Shown here piece after piece: positions 1 through 7,059 of a stretch of 13,903 nt of DNA; position 1 is the stretch's first letter; every line of letters starts with the position of its first letter. The position numbers and the translations under genes were made by a program. The notes beneath the pieces were generated by a model, which was not told where the DNA came from, searched no databases, and saw only the letters and a list, made by a program, of their open reading frames with translations. Source of the DNA: Cryptobacterium sp. CAG:338 (GTDB lineage Bacteria; Actinomycetota; Coriobacteriia; Coriobacteriales; Eggerthellaceae); NCBI GenBank assembly GCA_000435475.1, contig FR896070.1, positions 11,521 through 25,423 on the forward strand, written 5' to 3'.

Positions 1-7
1 GTTACTC

Positions 8-1177
8 ATGCAAAAACCTTTCGAAAATCTGGTTGTTGTTGATCTTTCTCGCTATCTATTAGGTGCTTACGTAAGCTTATATTTCGCAGATTTAGGCGCA
101 CGCGTTATCAAAGTGGAAGACACCAAGACTGGCGATTTAGTCCGAGGAGAACACCCTCAAGTTAACGGCGAAAGCTACTATCACTATGCCCTAAATCGCA
201 ACAAGGAAAGTGTTTCTTTTAATCTCAAAGATCCTGAAGTACAAGCACGCTTCTATGACCTTATTAAGAAAGCAGATGTTTTAGTAGAAAACTATCGTCC
301 TGGAGTCGCTAAACGTCTGGGAATAGATTTCGAAACACTTCATGAAATTAATCCAAAACTGGTATATGTGTCATTTTCCGCTTATGGACAAAATGACCCT
401 CGCAGTCTTGATGCCCTTCATGACATTAATATCGTTGCAAAAACTGGTTATTACGATCTCACGAAAGGTGCCGTAGCGCTTCTGCAACCAGCCGATCTTT
501 CAGCTGCAATGGTTGGATTACAAGGAGCTCTCACGGGGCTTATCGCCAGAGATGAAGCAGGCGGAACTCATATCGATGTTTCAATGTATGACTCTCTCAT
601 CTGGTGGAACGCCATGCTTGATAGCCGTTGGTTTTTCTATGGTAAAAAACTTACTTCCGAAATGCGTGAATATCCCTCAGTGGGCTACAACATCTACTAC
701 ACCAAGGATGGCCGCATGATGTCCTTCGGGTTGTACGAACATAATTATTGGAACCAATTCTGCGACGACATCAATCGACCAGATTTGTACAATATGCTCA
801 AAGATACCCCCGAGGAAAATCCTACCGCCTACGAAGCTATTGTTGAATTGGTAAAGTCAAAAACCTATGACGAATGGATTGACTGGCTTGCCGATAAACC
901 CTACGCAATTGCTCCTTGCCTCAACAAAACAGAAGCAATCGAACTTGCCATGGAAACCAATCCTCATATGTTAAATTACGTAGATTTCCCTCGTTTCGGA
1001 ACAGCACTTCAAACCAACACACCTCATGCAATTGGGGAAATGCGCTCGAATCTTCAAGAGGCAAAAGAGCCTGCTGAATTGGGCGAGTCCACTCGCAGTG
1101 TACTTACCTGGCTAGGCGCAAGTGAGGAAGAAATCGCAGCAATGATAGAGCGAGGCGCCGTCAAGGTTAATAAATAA
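8..1177 (+). CDS. Class III (CaiB/BaiF family) CoA-transferase
   Basis: A 389-residue protein of the formyl-CoA transferase / CaiB / BaiF family (class III), cytoplasmic enzymes that move CoA between carboxylic acids. The N-terminus has the family signature: a VVVDLSRYLLGAY strand and loop (residues 9-21) and ADLGARVIKVE (27-37). SFSAYGQ (122-128) matches the family's S-F-S-x-Y-G-Q motif. The segment PADLSAAM places Asp163 where the family carries its catalytic aspartate, and IDVSMYDS (189-196) is the usual conserved strand. Length is typical. The frame stays open to the window edge, but this ATG sits at the normal family start; its ribosome binding site would lie in or before the first seven bases. 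A strong hairpin follows at 1227. The substrate acid cannot be told from sequence; bile-acid, carnitine and oxalate enzymes all share this fold. Confidence 0.93.
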   Translation: MQKPFENLVVVDLSRYLLGAYVSLYFADLGARVIKVEDTKTGDLVRGEHPQVNGESYYHYALNRNKESVSFNLKDPEVQARFYDLIKKADVLVENYRPGVAKRLGIDFETLHEINPKLVYVSFSAYGQNDPRSLDALHDINIVAKTGYYDLTKGAVALLQPADLSAAMVGLQGALTGLIARDEAGGTHIDVSMYDSLIWWNAMLDSRWFFYGKKLTSEMREYPSVGYNIYYTKDGRMMSFGLYEHNYWNQFCDDINRPDLYNMLKDTPEENPTAYEAIVELVKSKTYDEWIDWLADKPYAIAPCLNKTEAIELAMETNPHMLNYVDFPRFGTALQTNTPHAIGEMRSNLQEAKEPAELGESTRSVLTWLGASEEEIAAMIERGAVKVNK

Positions 1178-1226
1178 ATACAACACAAACCGACTCCCTG
1201 CGACAACCCGTCGCATCCTCAAAGCA

Positions 1227-1277
1227 GAAACACGCCATTTCCACCCTCTCTCCTAGCGATGGCGTGTTTCTTGTTTT
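1227..1277 (+). terminator. Intrinsic terminator after the CoA-transferase gene
   Basis: A perfect 12-bp inverted repeat, GAAACACGCCAT (1227-1238) and ATGGCGTGTTTC (1259-1270), with a 20-nt loop, followed by TTGTTTT. It closes the CoA-transferase transcript 50 bases after its stop codon. Confidence 0.8.
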
Positions 1278-1312
1278 GCGGTTAAAGCGCTCAACACCTA
1301 TACTAACTAGGT
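1276..1312 (+). promoter_or_regulatory. Promoter of the aminotransferase gene with a small palindrome over the -10
   Basis: A sigma-70-type promoter is visible: TTGCGG (1276-1281), a 17-bp spacer, then TATACT (1299-1304, five of six consensus bases). An inverted repeat ACCTA-N7-TAGGT (1296-1312) overlaps the -10 box, and a further ACCTA lies at 1336-1340, so a repressor site is possible but unproven. The gene's ribosome binding site AAAGGAAG is at 1372-1379, four bases before the ATG. Confidence 0.5.
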
Positions 1313-1383
1313 ATGCATATCGGGACGAAGGACGTACCTATGCGTGCTCTTTCACCCCTTAGGAAATAGCGAAAGGAAGCAGA

Positions 1384-2673
1384 ATGCCCACGTACGCGGA
1401 AATGGGAAAAGAAGAGCTCACAACGCTCAAAACTGCACTCACCGAAGAATACGAAACCTATCGTGCTCAGGGTTTATCCCTCAATATGGCTCGTGGTAAG
1501 CCTGGTGCTGATCAGCTTGATTTAAGCATGCCTCTACTAGACATCCTTCCCTCAACCGATGACTGCAAAGCAGCAGACGGAACTGATATTCGCAACTACG
1601 GCGTTGTCGACGGTCTGCCTGAGGCTAAAGAACTTATGGCAACCATGCTTGACGACAAACCAGAAAACACCATTGTCTTTGGTAATTCTAGCCTCAACAT
1701 CATGTATGACACCGTTATGCGCTGCTGGGTGTTCGGAACTCTAGGATCTACCCCTTGGAGCAAACTTGATTCCGTTAAGTTTGTTTGCCCTGTCCCAGGT
1801 TATGATCGCCACTTTGGAGTAACGGAAGCTTTTGGCATTGAAATGGTTACGGTGCCCATGGATGAAAATGGCCCCGACATGGATGCCGTAGAAGAGTTAG
1901 TCGCTAACGATTCATCATTTAAGGGCATTTGGTGCGTGCCTAAGTATTCCAATCCTGGCGGTGTTACTTACTCTGACGAAGTTGTTCGTCGCCTTGCTTC
2001 AATGAAGTGTGCAGCTGAAGATTTCCGTATTTTCTGGGATAACGCTTATACGGTTCATCACCTTTACGACAATCCCGCCGAGCAAGACCAGCTGCTTGAT
2101 ATTGCAGCCGCCTGCGTAGAGGCAGGAAACCCTAACCGCTACTTCAAATTTGCTTCCACCTCAAAGGTTACATTCCCTGGTGCTGGCCTTGCGGCAATGG
2201 CAGCAAGCGCAGAAAACATTGCTGAAATCAAAAAACGCATGGGCGTTCAAACTATTGGTCATGACAAGCTTAATCAACTCCGTCACGTTCGCTTCCTGAA
2301 AGATGCAGAAGGCATTGCAGCTCATATGGCAAAACATGCCGCAATTCTTCGTCCAAAGTTCGAACTAGTTTTGAAGCTTTTATCCGAAAACCTCGAAGGT
2401 ACGGGTTGCGGTTCTTGGAGCAATCCTCGTGGTGGATATTTCATTTCTTTCGATGCGCCCGAAGGCACCGCAAAACGAATTGTCTCCCTTGCAAAAGAGG
2501 CTGGCGTAACCATGACTGGCGCAGGCGCAACCTATCCGTATAAAAACGACCCCAAAGATTCAAACATTCGAATTGCTCCTACCCTTCCTCCTCTCGATGA
2601 ACTCGAAGCAGCTATGAAGGTATTTGTTTGTTGCGTAAAACTTGCTGCTGTTGAAAAACTGCTTGAAGCTTAA
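1384..2673 (+). CDS. PLP-dependent aminotransferase, class I/II fold, type Ic aspartate-aminotransferase-like
   Basis: A 429-residue cytoplasmic PLP-dependent aminotransferase. The N-terminal LNMARGKPGADQLDLSMPLL (residues 33-52) and overall layout match the type Ic aspartate aminotransferase subfamily, also annotated as the MocR-like or alanine-glyoxylate aminotransferase domain family. Visible active-site elements are YSNPGG with Asn190, FWDNAY with Asp219 (contacts the pyridine nitrogen) and Tyr222, STSKVTFPGAG with Schiff-base Lys261, and NIRIAP with Arg396, the likely substrate alpha-carboxylate ligand. It lacks an N-terminal winged helix, so it is an enzyme and not a MocR regulator. A strong SD (AAAGGAAG) supports the ATG. 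It is transcribed alone, between two terminators. The amino donor is probably aspartate or another amino acid with 2-oxoglutarate, inferred from the subfamily only. Confidence 0.92.
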   Translation: MPTYAEMGKEELTTLKTALTEEYETYRAQGLSLNMARGKPGADQLDLSMPLLDILPSTDDCKAADGTDIRNYGVVDGLPEAKELMATMLDDKPENTIVFGNSSLNIMYDTVMRCWVFGTLGSTPWSKLDSVKFVCPVPGYDRHFGVTEAFGIEMVTVPMDENGPDMDAVEELVANDSSFKGIWCVPKYSNPGGVTYSDEVVRRLASMKCAAEDFRIFWDNAYTVHHLYDNPAEQDQLLDIAAACVEAGNPNRYFKFASTSKVTFPGAGLAAMAASAENIAEIKKRMGVQTIGHDKLNQLRHVRFLKDAEGIAAHMAKHAAILRPKFELVLKLLSENLEGTGCGSWSNPRGGYFISFDAPEGTAKRIVSLAKEAGVTMTGAGATYPYKNDPKDSNIRIAPTLPPLDELEAAMKVFVCCVKLAAVEKLLEA

Positions 2674-2709
2674 AGCATCCTTCGATATAAAAACTGATCA
2701 AAACTCATT

Positions 2710-2745
2710 CGTACCTCCCTCTTAAAGAGGGAGGTACGCGATTTT
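2710..2745 (+). terminator. Intrinsic terminator after the aminotransferase gene
   Basis: A perfect 12-bp stem, CGTACCTCCCTC (2710-2721) and GAGGGAGGTACG (2727-2738), with a 5-nt loop that can zip further, then CGATTTT. It ends only 15-20 bases before the GTG of the HD gene, so it should also cut read-through into that gene unless a promoter lies inside or beyond it. Confidence 0.8.
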
Positions 2746-2759
2746 AAGAAGGTCTTCCT

Positions 2760-3560
2760 GTGTATATTGATTGCGAACAAGCAAAACATACCTTTTTGAG
2801 CTACGCCAACTCCTACGACACAACGAATCCTCGTATAGCGCTCAAGCTTGACCACTCTCTACGTGTAGCTCAAGTGTGTAGACGGATTGCTCAAAGTGAA
2901 GGTTTTTCAGGACAGGATTGCAATCTTGCGTGGCTGGTAGGACTTCTTCATGATATTGGACGCTTTGAACAACTACGGCGCTGGAACACCTTTTCCGATG
3001 CGCAATCAACCAGTCACGCAGACCTGAGTGTCGATGTATTATTTAATGGATCTAAGTCGTGCTTTTTGCGTTCTTTTGTCAAGAATTCCCAAGAAGATGA
3101 GCTCATCCGAACAGCAATACAACTCCATAGTGCTTTTTGCTTACCCGACAATCTTCCAAAACGTACCAACACGTATTGCACCATAGTCCGCGATGCCGAC
3201 AAGTTGGACATCATGAACACGATGCAAACCAGCACCCCTGAGACCATCATGAATTCAACCTTAGCAGAGCTTGCCCAGAGCAAAATATCTCCCGAGGTCA
3301 AGGAAGCATTTCTCAAACATCGATGCGTAAAAAGAGAAGAGCGGCAATACCCCGCCGACTATGTCATAGGTTTTATCTGCTTTGTATTCGAGCTCAATTT
3401 CCCCGAAAGCTACCGCATTGCCTTAGAAAACAAAGATGCGCTAAAGCTTGCTAGCTCACCTTTCGGTCTCCAAGGAGGATTCACCGATCCAGATACCCAA
3501 GATTTCTTCGAAAAAATGAAACGAGAATTAAAAGATTATTTAGCAAGCAGAGCCTCATAG
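2760..3560 (+). CDS. HD-domain metal-dependent phosphohydrolase
   Basis: A 266-residue cytoplasmic protein with an HD domain (family PF01966). The metal ligands appear in order: His32 in LDHSLRVA, the His64-Asp65 doublet in GLLHDIGRFEQ, and Asp147 in VRDADKLD, with His86 and His123 as possible extra ligands. HD enzymes hydrolyse phosphomonoesters or phosphodiesters, often of nucleotides; the substrate here is unknown. No RelA/SpoT synthetase, TGS, GAF or HD-GYP motifs are present. The GTG start has AAGAAGG (2746-2752) seven bases upstream. The gene starts just after the terminator of the preceding gene and converges with the Sel1-repeat gene on the other strand 62 bases downstream. No clear terminator separates the two. 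Confidence 0.88.
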   Translation: MYIDCEQAKHTFLSYANSYDTTNPRIALKLDHSLRVAQVCRRIAQSEGFSGQDCNLAWLVGLLHDIGRFEQLRRWNTFSDAQSTSHADLSVDVLFNGSKSCFLRSFVKNSQEDELIRTAIQLHSAFCLPDNLPKRTNTYCTIVRDADKLDIMNTMQTSTPETIMNSTLAELAQSKISPEVKEAFLKHRCVKREERQYPADYVIGFICFVFELNFPESYRIALENKDALKLASSPFGLQGGFTDPDTQDFFEKMKRELKDYLASRAS

Positions 3561-3622
3561 AGAACTGCTCCCTCGCAATCTGCAATCAGACCATACGTTC
3601 CAGCAATTAAGCTCTGCGTGAT

Positions 3623-4225
3623 CTAACAATCAAGACCTAAATTTCTTGCTTGTTGATAGCAATAGAGAGCTTTGATTTTGTCTTTTGTGCAGCCTGCACC
3701 AACTTGATAAAGATAACCTAAACGAAACCAAACCACCTCAAGTTGCGAAATAGACAAAGCATCTGCTTGAGAACAGGCGGAAAGGAGGGCAAAACATCGC
3801 TTCATATCTCCTGGCTGCGCTTTATGAATCTGCCATTTTGACCACAAAACAAAAGCGAGATACTTCCCCGTTTCAACATCTTTCCCATATATGTCGCAAA
3901 CTCGCCTCAAACACAATTCCGCCTGAAGAAGAAACGGAAAGCTTGCACCCTGAGCATACGAGAGGTAGCACCAAATTCCCAATTCCTTATAAAGTAAACG
4001 CTCACGTGACTTATGACGTACGTACGGTGCAACGTCGGAATTGGCACCTTCTTGGTTTTTATAAGTTCGCTTTTGTTCAGCCAACACACCTGCGAGCGCC
4101 TTTACCAATAAAAGTGAAAAAGAAAGACCGATGACACCACGTCGTTCACGCGCAAACATGACAAGCTCATCAATGTTTTCAAGGGTATTCGACTCAAGAG
4201 AAGGTATATATTTTGGTTCTTCCAC
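3623..4225 (-). CDS. Sel1-repeat-containing hypothetical protein
   Basis: A 200-residue protein with no signal peptide or membrane span. The C-terminal segment, about residues 164-198, matches a Sel1-like repeat: WFRLGYLYQVGAG, then KDKIKALYCYQQA ending in NLGL, the family's L-G-x-x-Y-x-x-G-x-G and K-A-x-x-Y-x-x-K/Q-A pattern. The middle region (about 85-160) is helical and probably forms diverged repeats of the same solenoid. Such solenoids usually act as protein-protein adaptors. The start is GTG, preceded by GAGGGGG eight bases upstream. It lies 58 bases after the small HTH-like gene on the same strand and is probably co-transcribed with it from the divergent promoter at 4525-4552, placing it under the S24 repressor. 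The function is unknown. Confidence 0.75.
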   Translation of the reverse strand: MEEPKYIPSLESNTLENIDELVMFARERRGVIGLSFSLLLVKALAGVLAEQKRTYKNQEGANSDVAPYVRHKSRERLLYKELGIWCYLSYAQGASFPFLLQAELCLRRVCDIYGKDVETGKYLAFVLWSKWQIHKAQPGDMKRCFALLSACSQADALSISQLEVVWFRLGYLYQVGAGCTKDKIKALYCYQQARNLGLDC

Positions 4226-4283
4226 TTTTGATACCCCCTCAATACATAAAAAGACCGTTTCTTATCTCACGCTGCTCGTTTCA

Positions 4284-4496
4284 TCATTGCGGGTTCAAAT
4301 CGCTCAAGGCGTTCCATACCAGCTGCTGCGCATCCCGACAAAATAATTGCATTAAAACGCGAATTTCATTAAGTGTCAGCGTCCCTGGATTTTGTTCTTT
4401 ACTAAGATATTCGTTCGCTGATTGAAACAAAGCCTGGCAACAATCTTCAACAGTAAGACCAGATAGAATTCGAGCTTGTTCGAGCCAGCTTTGCAT
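4284..4496 (-). CDS. Small protein with degenerate XRE-like helix-turn-helix
   Basis: A 70-residue protein. ARILSGLTVEDCCQALFQSA (residues 8-27), then EYLSKEQNPGTLTLNEIRVL (29-48), follows the spacing of an XRE/Cro helix-turn-helix: R-x-x-x-G-L-T-x-E-x-x-A-x-x-L, then a recognition-helix position, then an E-x-x-P-x-x-L-T-L-x-E tail. The match is by pattern and is diverged, so DNA binding is an inference. AGGTGAG sits just upstream of the ATG. It is the first gene left of the two-operator region, opposite a CI/LexA-like repressor, which is the position of Cro in a phage switch. Alternatives are an anti-repressor or a partner of the Sel1-repeat protein downstream. Confidence 0.7.
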   Translation of the reverse strand: MQSWLEQARILSGLTVEDCCQALFQSANEYLSKEQNPGTLTLNEIRVLMQLFCRDAQQLVWNALSDLNPQ

Positions 4497-4518
4497 TTCT
4501 CACCTACCCTAACACTTT

Positions 4519-4539
4519 TTTACCAGTTTAACTGGTAAA
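4519..4539. promoter_or_regulatory. Operator O1, perfect 21-bp palindrome over the leftward promoter
   Basis: TTTACCAGTT and AACTGGTAAA flank a central T: a perfect 10+1+10 palindrome. It contains the -10 element of the leftward promoter (TAAACT on the minus strand, 4525-4530). The divergent XRE-S24 protein is the obvious candidate binder. Confidence 0.75.
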
Positions 4540-4552
4540 TAGAGCGTGTCAA
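4525..4552 (-). promoter_or_regulatory. Leftward promoter for the small HTH and Sel1-repeat genes
   Basis: On the minus strand a perfect -35 TTGACA (4547-4552), a 16-bp spacer and TAAACT (4525-4530). The -10 lies inside operator O1, so a bound repressor would block this promoter. Confidence 0.6.
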
Positions 4553-4557
4553 ATTGT

Positions 4558-4580
4558 TTTACCAGTTCATTTGGTAGAAT
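4558..4580 (+). promoter_or_regulatory. Operator O2 with the -10 of the rightward promoter
   Basis: TTTACCAGTT (4558-4567), a central C and ATTTGGTAGA (4569-4578) form a second, imperfect copy of O1: the left arm is identical and the right arm matches at seven of ten bases. Centre-to-centre spacing to O1 is 39 bp. TAGAAT (4575-4580, five of six bases) is a likely -10 for the repressor gene, with TTGTTT (4554-4559) as a poorly spaced -35. Lower symmetry suggests weaker binding than at O1 and negative autoregulation. Confidence 0.6.
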
Positions 4581-4596
4581 TTCCGTGAGGTGGACA

Positions 4597-5265
4597 ATGC
4601 AAAACTTCATTGGTAACAACATACATGCGCTTCGTGTCAATAAAGGCCTATCACAAACTGAATTTGCCAAAATTACGGGTGTTAGCCAAAGTGCAATTTC
4701 TGCATGGGAACGAGGAGAAAGCACTCCTCATGCACAGCACGTACAAGCCCTCATCGAAGCAATCCCCGAGCTTGTTCCTGACGATATCATGAGCGAAGAA
4801 TTAGGATATGCGAAAAAGATCCTTCTTCATCCCAATACACGCAAAGAAGACGTTATCGATGTTCCCCTTTTTGGTTCAATTGCAGCGGGCGAACCTTTGG
4901 AAATGCTTACAACCGACGAACAGTATCCACTCCCGGTATCGATTCATCAGAAACATCCGCACGCTTTTTTCCTTAAAGTGGAAGGTGAATCAATGAATCG
5001 TACTCTTCCCAATGAAAGCTACGCTCTGATCGATCCCACTTTAAAAGAAATCCATGAAGGAAAAGTATACGCGGTTAGTGTAGATAACAGTGCCGCAACG
5101 ATAAAAAGGATTCATGTACGCAATGATGGCATAACTTTGATGCCCGACTCTTTTGATCCCACTTTCGAGCCTTCAATCTTTTCTAATTCAGATAAAACAG
5201 GCCATACCTTAAAAATTATCGGGCAAGCAGTTTGGTATACCGTTCCCTACGGACGAAGCATTTAA
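4597..5265 (+). CDS. XRE-family repressor with S24 (LexA/CI-like) self-cleavage domain
   Basis: A 222-residue transcriptional regulator. Residues 6-45 are an XRE helix-turn-helix (IHALRVNKGLSQTEFAK, then GVSQSAISAWERGESTP). Residues 88-218 are an S24 peptidase-like domain: PLFGSIAAGEP carries the predicted scissile Ala97-Gly98 bond, KVEGESMN carries nucleophile Ser132, and AATIKRI carries the general base Lys170. All residues needed for RecA-stimulated autocleavage in LexA and lambda CI are thus present. The frame is open back to a GTG at 4546, but that start would lie between the operators and upstream of the -10. The ATG at 4597, three bases after GAGGTGG, is preferred. It is divergent from the small HTH gene across O1/O2. 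Its stop codon overlaps that of the convergent HAD gene. It is likely an autoregulated, stress-releasable repressor. Confidence 0.92.
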   Translation: MQNFIGNNIHALRVNKGLSQTEFAKITGVSQSAISAWERGESTPHAQHVQALIEAIPELVPDDIMSEELGYAKKILLHPNTRKEDVIDVPLFGSIAAGEPLEMLTTDEQYPLPVSIHQKHPHAFFLKVEGESMNRTLPNESYALIDPTLKEIHEGKVYAVSVDNSAATIKRIHVRNDGITLMPDSFDPTFEPSIFSNSDKTGHTLKIIGQAVWYTVPYGRSI

Positions 5266-5936
5266 GAGTGCAGCGTTAGCGCTGCTTTAACTGCCCCTGG
5301 TATTTCGGAAGGAACCCGCGCCCAAGCATCCGCCTGATCCAGCTCACCTTCTCGCCCGAAACCAAACGCGCATCCCACAAAGGGAATATGGGCACGAACT
5401 GCTACTTCCTGATCATGAAAACGATCGCCAACCATAACATGAGGCATAGTATGGGTTTTTGCAATTTCTTGATATATCTGCCATTTTGGGATGTCTTTAA
5501 ACGATTCGGCGCAATAGTAGGCATCGAACCACTTATCAAGACCAAATCGCGCCCGATGAACCTCACAATAACGGGTGCGACAATTACTCAAGAAGGCAAG
5601 ATCATAGCCTTGCGCCTTAAGTGCATCTAAAGCTTCAGGAATCCCCTCAAAAAGACGCGCCTTGCCCTCTTCGGTTCGTCGATCCATTTCATTGCCCACT
5701 ATCGATGCTGCTTTACGCCACACCACTTCTGGTAAATCGGGGGCAAATGTAGTCCACATTTCTTCGACTGTAAAACCGAGCCACTGACTTATCCAGGAAT
5801 CGCTAAATTCTTGAGGTTCTTTATAGCCCTCTTTTACCAACCAGGCATATGCCGCACGAAACGCAGGGCCATAGATTGCCATGCTGTCATGCAGAGTGCC
5901 ATCAAAATCGAAGAAAATTGTACCTTTAGCGGTCAA
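5262..5936 (-). CDS. HAD-superfamily phosphatase, phosphoglycolate-phosphatase-like
   Basis: A haloacid dehalogenase-type hydrolase of about 224 residues. Motif I is FFDFDGTLHDS with nucleophile Asp10 and acid/base Asp12. Motif II is LAFLSNC (Ser117). Motif III has Lys151 in KDIPKWQ. Motif IV is MVGDRFHDQE (Asp171, Asp175). The helical insert after motif I is a C1-type cap, as in small-molecule phosphatases of the phosphoglycolate phosphatase group. The preferred start is TTG at 5936 with AAAGGG eight bases upstream; an in-frame TTG at 5972, with AAGAAGG three bases upstream, would add 12 residues and overlap the oxidoreductase gene. It follows that gene by 13 bases, so they form a two-gene operon. 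Substrate unknown. A role in dephosphorylating the riboflavin intermediate next door is possible but only suggested by location. Confidence 0.88.
   Translation of the reverse strand: MTAKGTIFFDFDGTLHDSMAIYGPAFRAAYAWLVKEGYKEPQEFSDSWISQWLGFTVEEMWTTFAPDLPEVVWRKAASIVGNEMDRRTEEGKARLFEGIPEALDALKAQGYDLAFLSNCRTRYCEVHRARFGLDKWFDAYYCAESFKDIPKWQIYQEIAKTHTMPHVMVGDRFHDQEVAVRAHIPFVGCAFGFGREGELDQADAWARVPSEIPGAVKAALTLHS
5270..5290 (+). terminator. Short hairpin just past the repressor stop codon
   Basis: GCAGCG (5270-5275), TTAG loop, CGCTGC (5280-5285), then TTTAA. It begins four bases after the repressor stop, inside the 3' end of the convergent HAD gene. The stem is only six base pairs and the U-tract is short, so this is a weak call. 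Confidence 0.35.
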
Positions 5937-5949
5937 CAGGGAAACCCTT

Positions 5950-6960
5950 TCATTCAATACCCAACTCAACAAAGGCCTTCTTCGCCCACGATGAATCTTT
6001 CAGCACTGAACGACCGACTCCAATTAAGTCAGCTTTTCCCTCTTCAAGAAGAGTCTCCGCTGCAAGTCCCGTTCGAACGCCACCCGTCAAGATTACCGGC
6101 ACCGAAACAGCTTCGCGAATTGCCTGTGATTCGTTTCCGAAATAACCAGGGATTTTCGAGCCATCGCCGCGATACCCACACAGGCCTCCCGAGATATCGA
6201 GAAGATCTATACCAGCTGCTTCAAATATTTTGCATGCCGCAACGGCATCGGCTTGTGTCGAACCGCCCTCTTGATAATCGCAAGCACCTAAACGAAGCGC
6301 GACCAGAAAATCGGGGCCTACCGCCTCTCGCACCGCAGAAATAACTTGGCAATGCAAACGAGTGCGGCCCTCTATGGTTTCCCCAGTATAGGAATCCTCT
6401 CGTCTATTGGAAATAGGCGAATAAAACTGGTTTAAAAGATACCCATGAGCTGAATGTATCTCTACGCCGTCGTATCCTGCGGCCTTTACTCGACGCGCCG
6501 CTGCAGCAAAATCAGCAATTACCTGATCAATTTCGGCTTGACTCATAGTGTGAGCCTCAACCGCTTCTCCCCGTGTGGTGGTATAAGGCATGCCTGTCGG
6601 TGCAGGAGCCGTGACCGACCCATCCAGCGCACAGATTGCCTTGCCTCCTGCATGATTGATCTGAGCGATCACTTTCGAACCGCTCACATGTACCACCTCT
6701 ACTAAACGTTTCAGACCCTCAATATCGGCATCACGAGAAACCGACACTTGTCCCACGCTCGCCTGGCCTTCTTTATTGATATAGCTATGTTCGGTAATCA
6801 CGAGGCCAAAGTAACCACCGGCAGTCTTTTCGCGGTAATAATCGCAAAGCCCCTCGCTCACTTCCCCTTCGCCCACAGATTTTTCTGTTGCCATCGGAGG
6901 TAAAACTAAACGGTTGTGAATCGAAAAGGTTCGCAAAGAAAGCGGCTGCGTTAGAAACAT
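5950..6960 (-). CDS. NADH:flavin oxidoreductase, Old Yellow Enzyme family, single-domain
   Basis: A 336-residue FMN-dependent TIM-barrel ene-reductase-like protein. Visible elements are IHNRLVLPPMA (residues 14-24, FMN-binding N-terminal loop), KVIAQINHAGGKA (96-108), GVEIHSAHGYLLNQFYSP (165-182) with the active-site His169/His172 pair, SNRREDSYTG (184-193), and the phosphate-binding TGGVRTG and GVGRSVLKD near the C-terminus. At this length it lacks the C-terminal iron-sulfur and FAD/NAD domains of 2,4-dienoyl-CoA reductase and BaiCD-type enzymes, so it resembles YqjM/OYE proteins, which reduce activated C=C bonds of enones. GAGGTGAGG precedes the ATG by a short gap. It heads a two-gene unit with the HAD gene and lies just beyond the riboflavin operon terminator. 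Substrate unknown. Confidence 0.9.
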   Translation of the reverse strand: MFLTQPLSLRTFSIHNRLVLPPMATEKSVGEGEVSEGLCDYYREKTAGGYFGLVITEHSYINKEGQASVGQVSVSRDADIEGLKRLVEVVHVSGSKVIAQINHAGGKAICALDGSVTAPAPTGMPYTTTRGEAVEAHTMSQAEIDQVIADFAAAARRVKAAGYDGVEIHSAHGYLLNQFYSPISNRREDSYTGETIEGRTRLHCQVISAVREAVGPDFLVALRLGACDYQEGGSTQADAVAACKIFEAAGIDLLDISGGLCGYRGDGSKIPGYFGNESQAIREAVSVPVILTGGVRTGLAAETLLEEGKADLIGVGRSVLKDSSWAKKAFVELGIE

Positions 6961-6978
6961 GGTAGACCCTCACCTCAT

Positions 6979-7026
6979 CTAAATAGAGTACGCCCTACCA
7001 CGATATTAAGCTCATAGGGCGTACTC
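6979..7026 (-). terminator. Intrinsic terminator closing the riboflavin operon
   Basis: On the minus strand GAGTACGCCCTA (7026-7015) and TAGGGCGTACTC (6997-6986) form a perfect 12-bp stem with a 17-nt loop, followed by TATTTAG. It lies 34 bases after the ribH stop and directly before the SD of the oxidoreductase gene, so that gene should have its own promoter or depend on leaky read-through. Confidence 0.8.
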
Positions 7027-7059
7027 GAATTTTACTCGACAATTAAACGAACGTTTACT

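Noticed and set aside
3561..3622. Bidirectional terminator between the HD and Sel1-repeat genes
   Set aside because: Only a short, weak AGCAG/CTGCT pairing without a U-tract was found.
3838..4134. 98-codon plus-strand frame opposite the Sel1-repeat gene
   Set aside because: The minus-strand gene has a good SD, an operon partner and a Sel1 motif; the plus frame has none of these.
4546..4596. Upstream GTG start for the S24 repressor at 4546
   Set aside because: It has no SD, would place operator O2 and the -10 box inside the coding region, and adds 17 residues before the normal XRE N-terminus.
5811..6344. 177-codon open frame on the plus strand opposite the HAD and oxidoreductase genes
   Set aside because: It crosses two real genes on the other strand, has no recognisable domain and arises from codon bias of the true genes.
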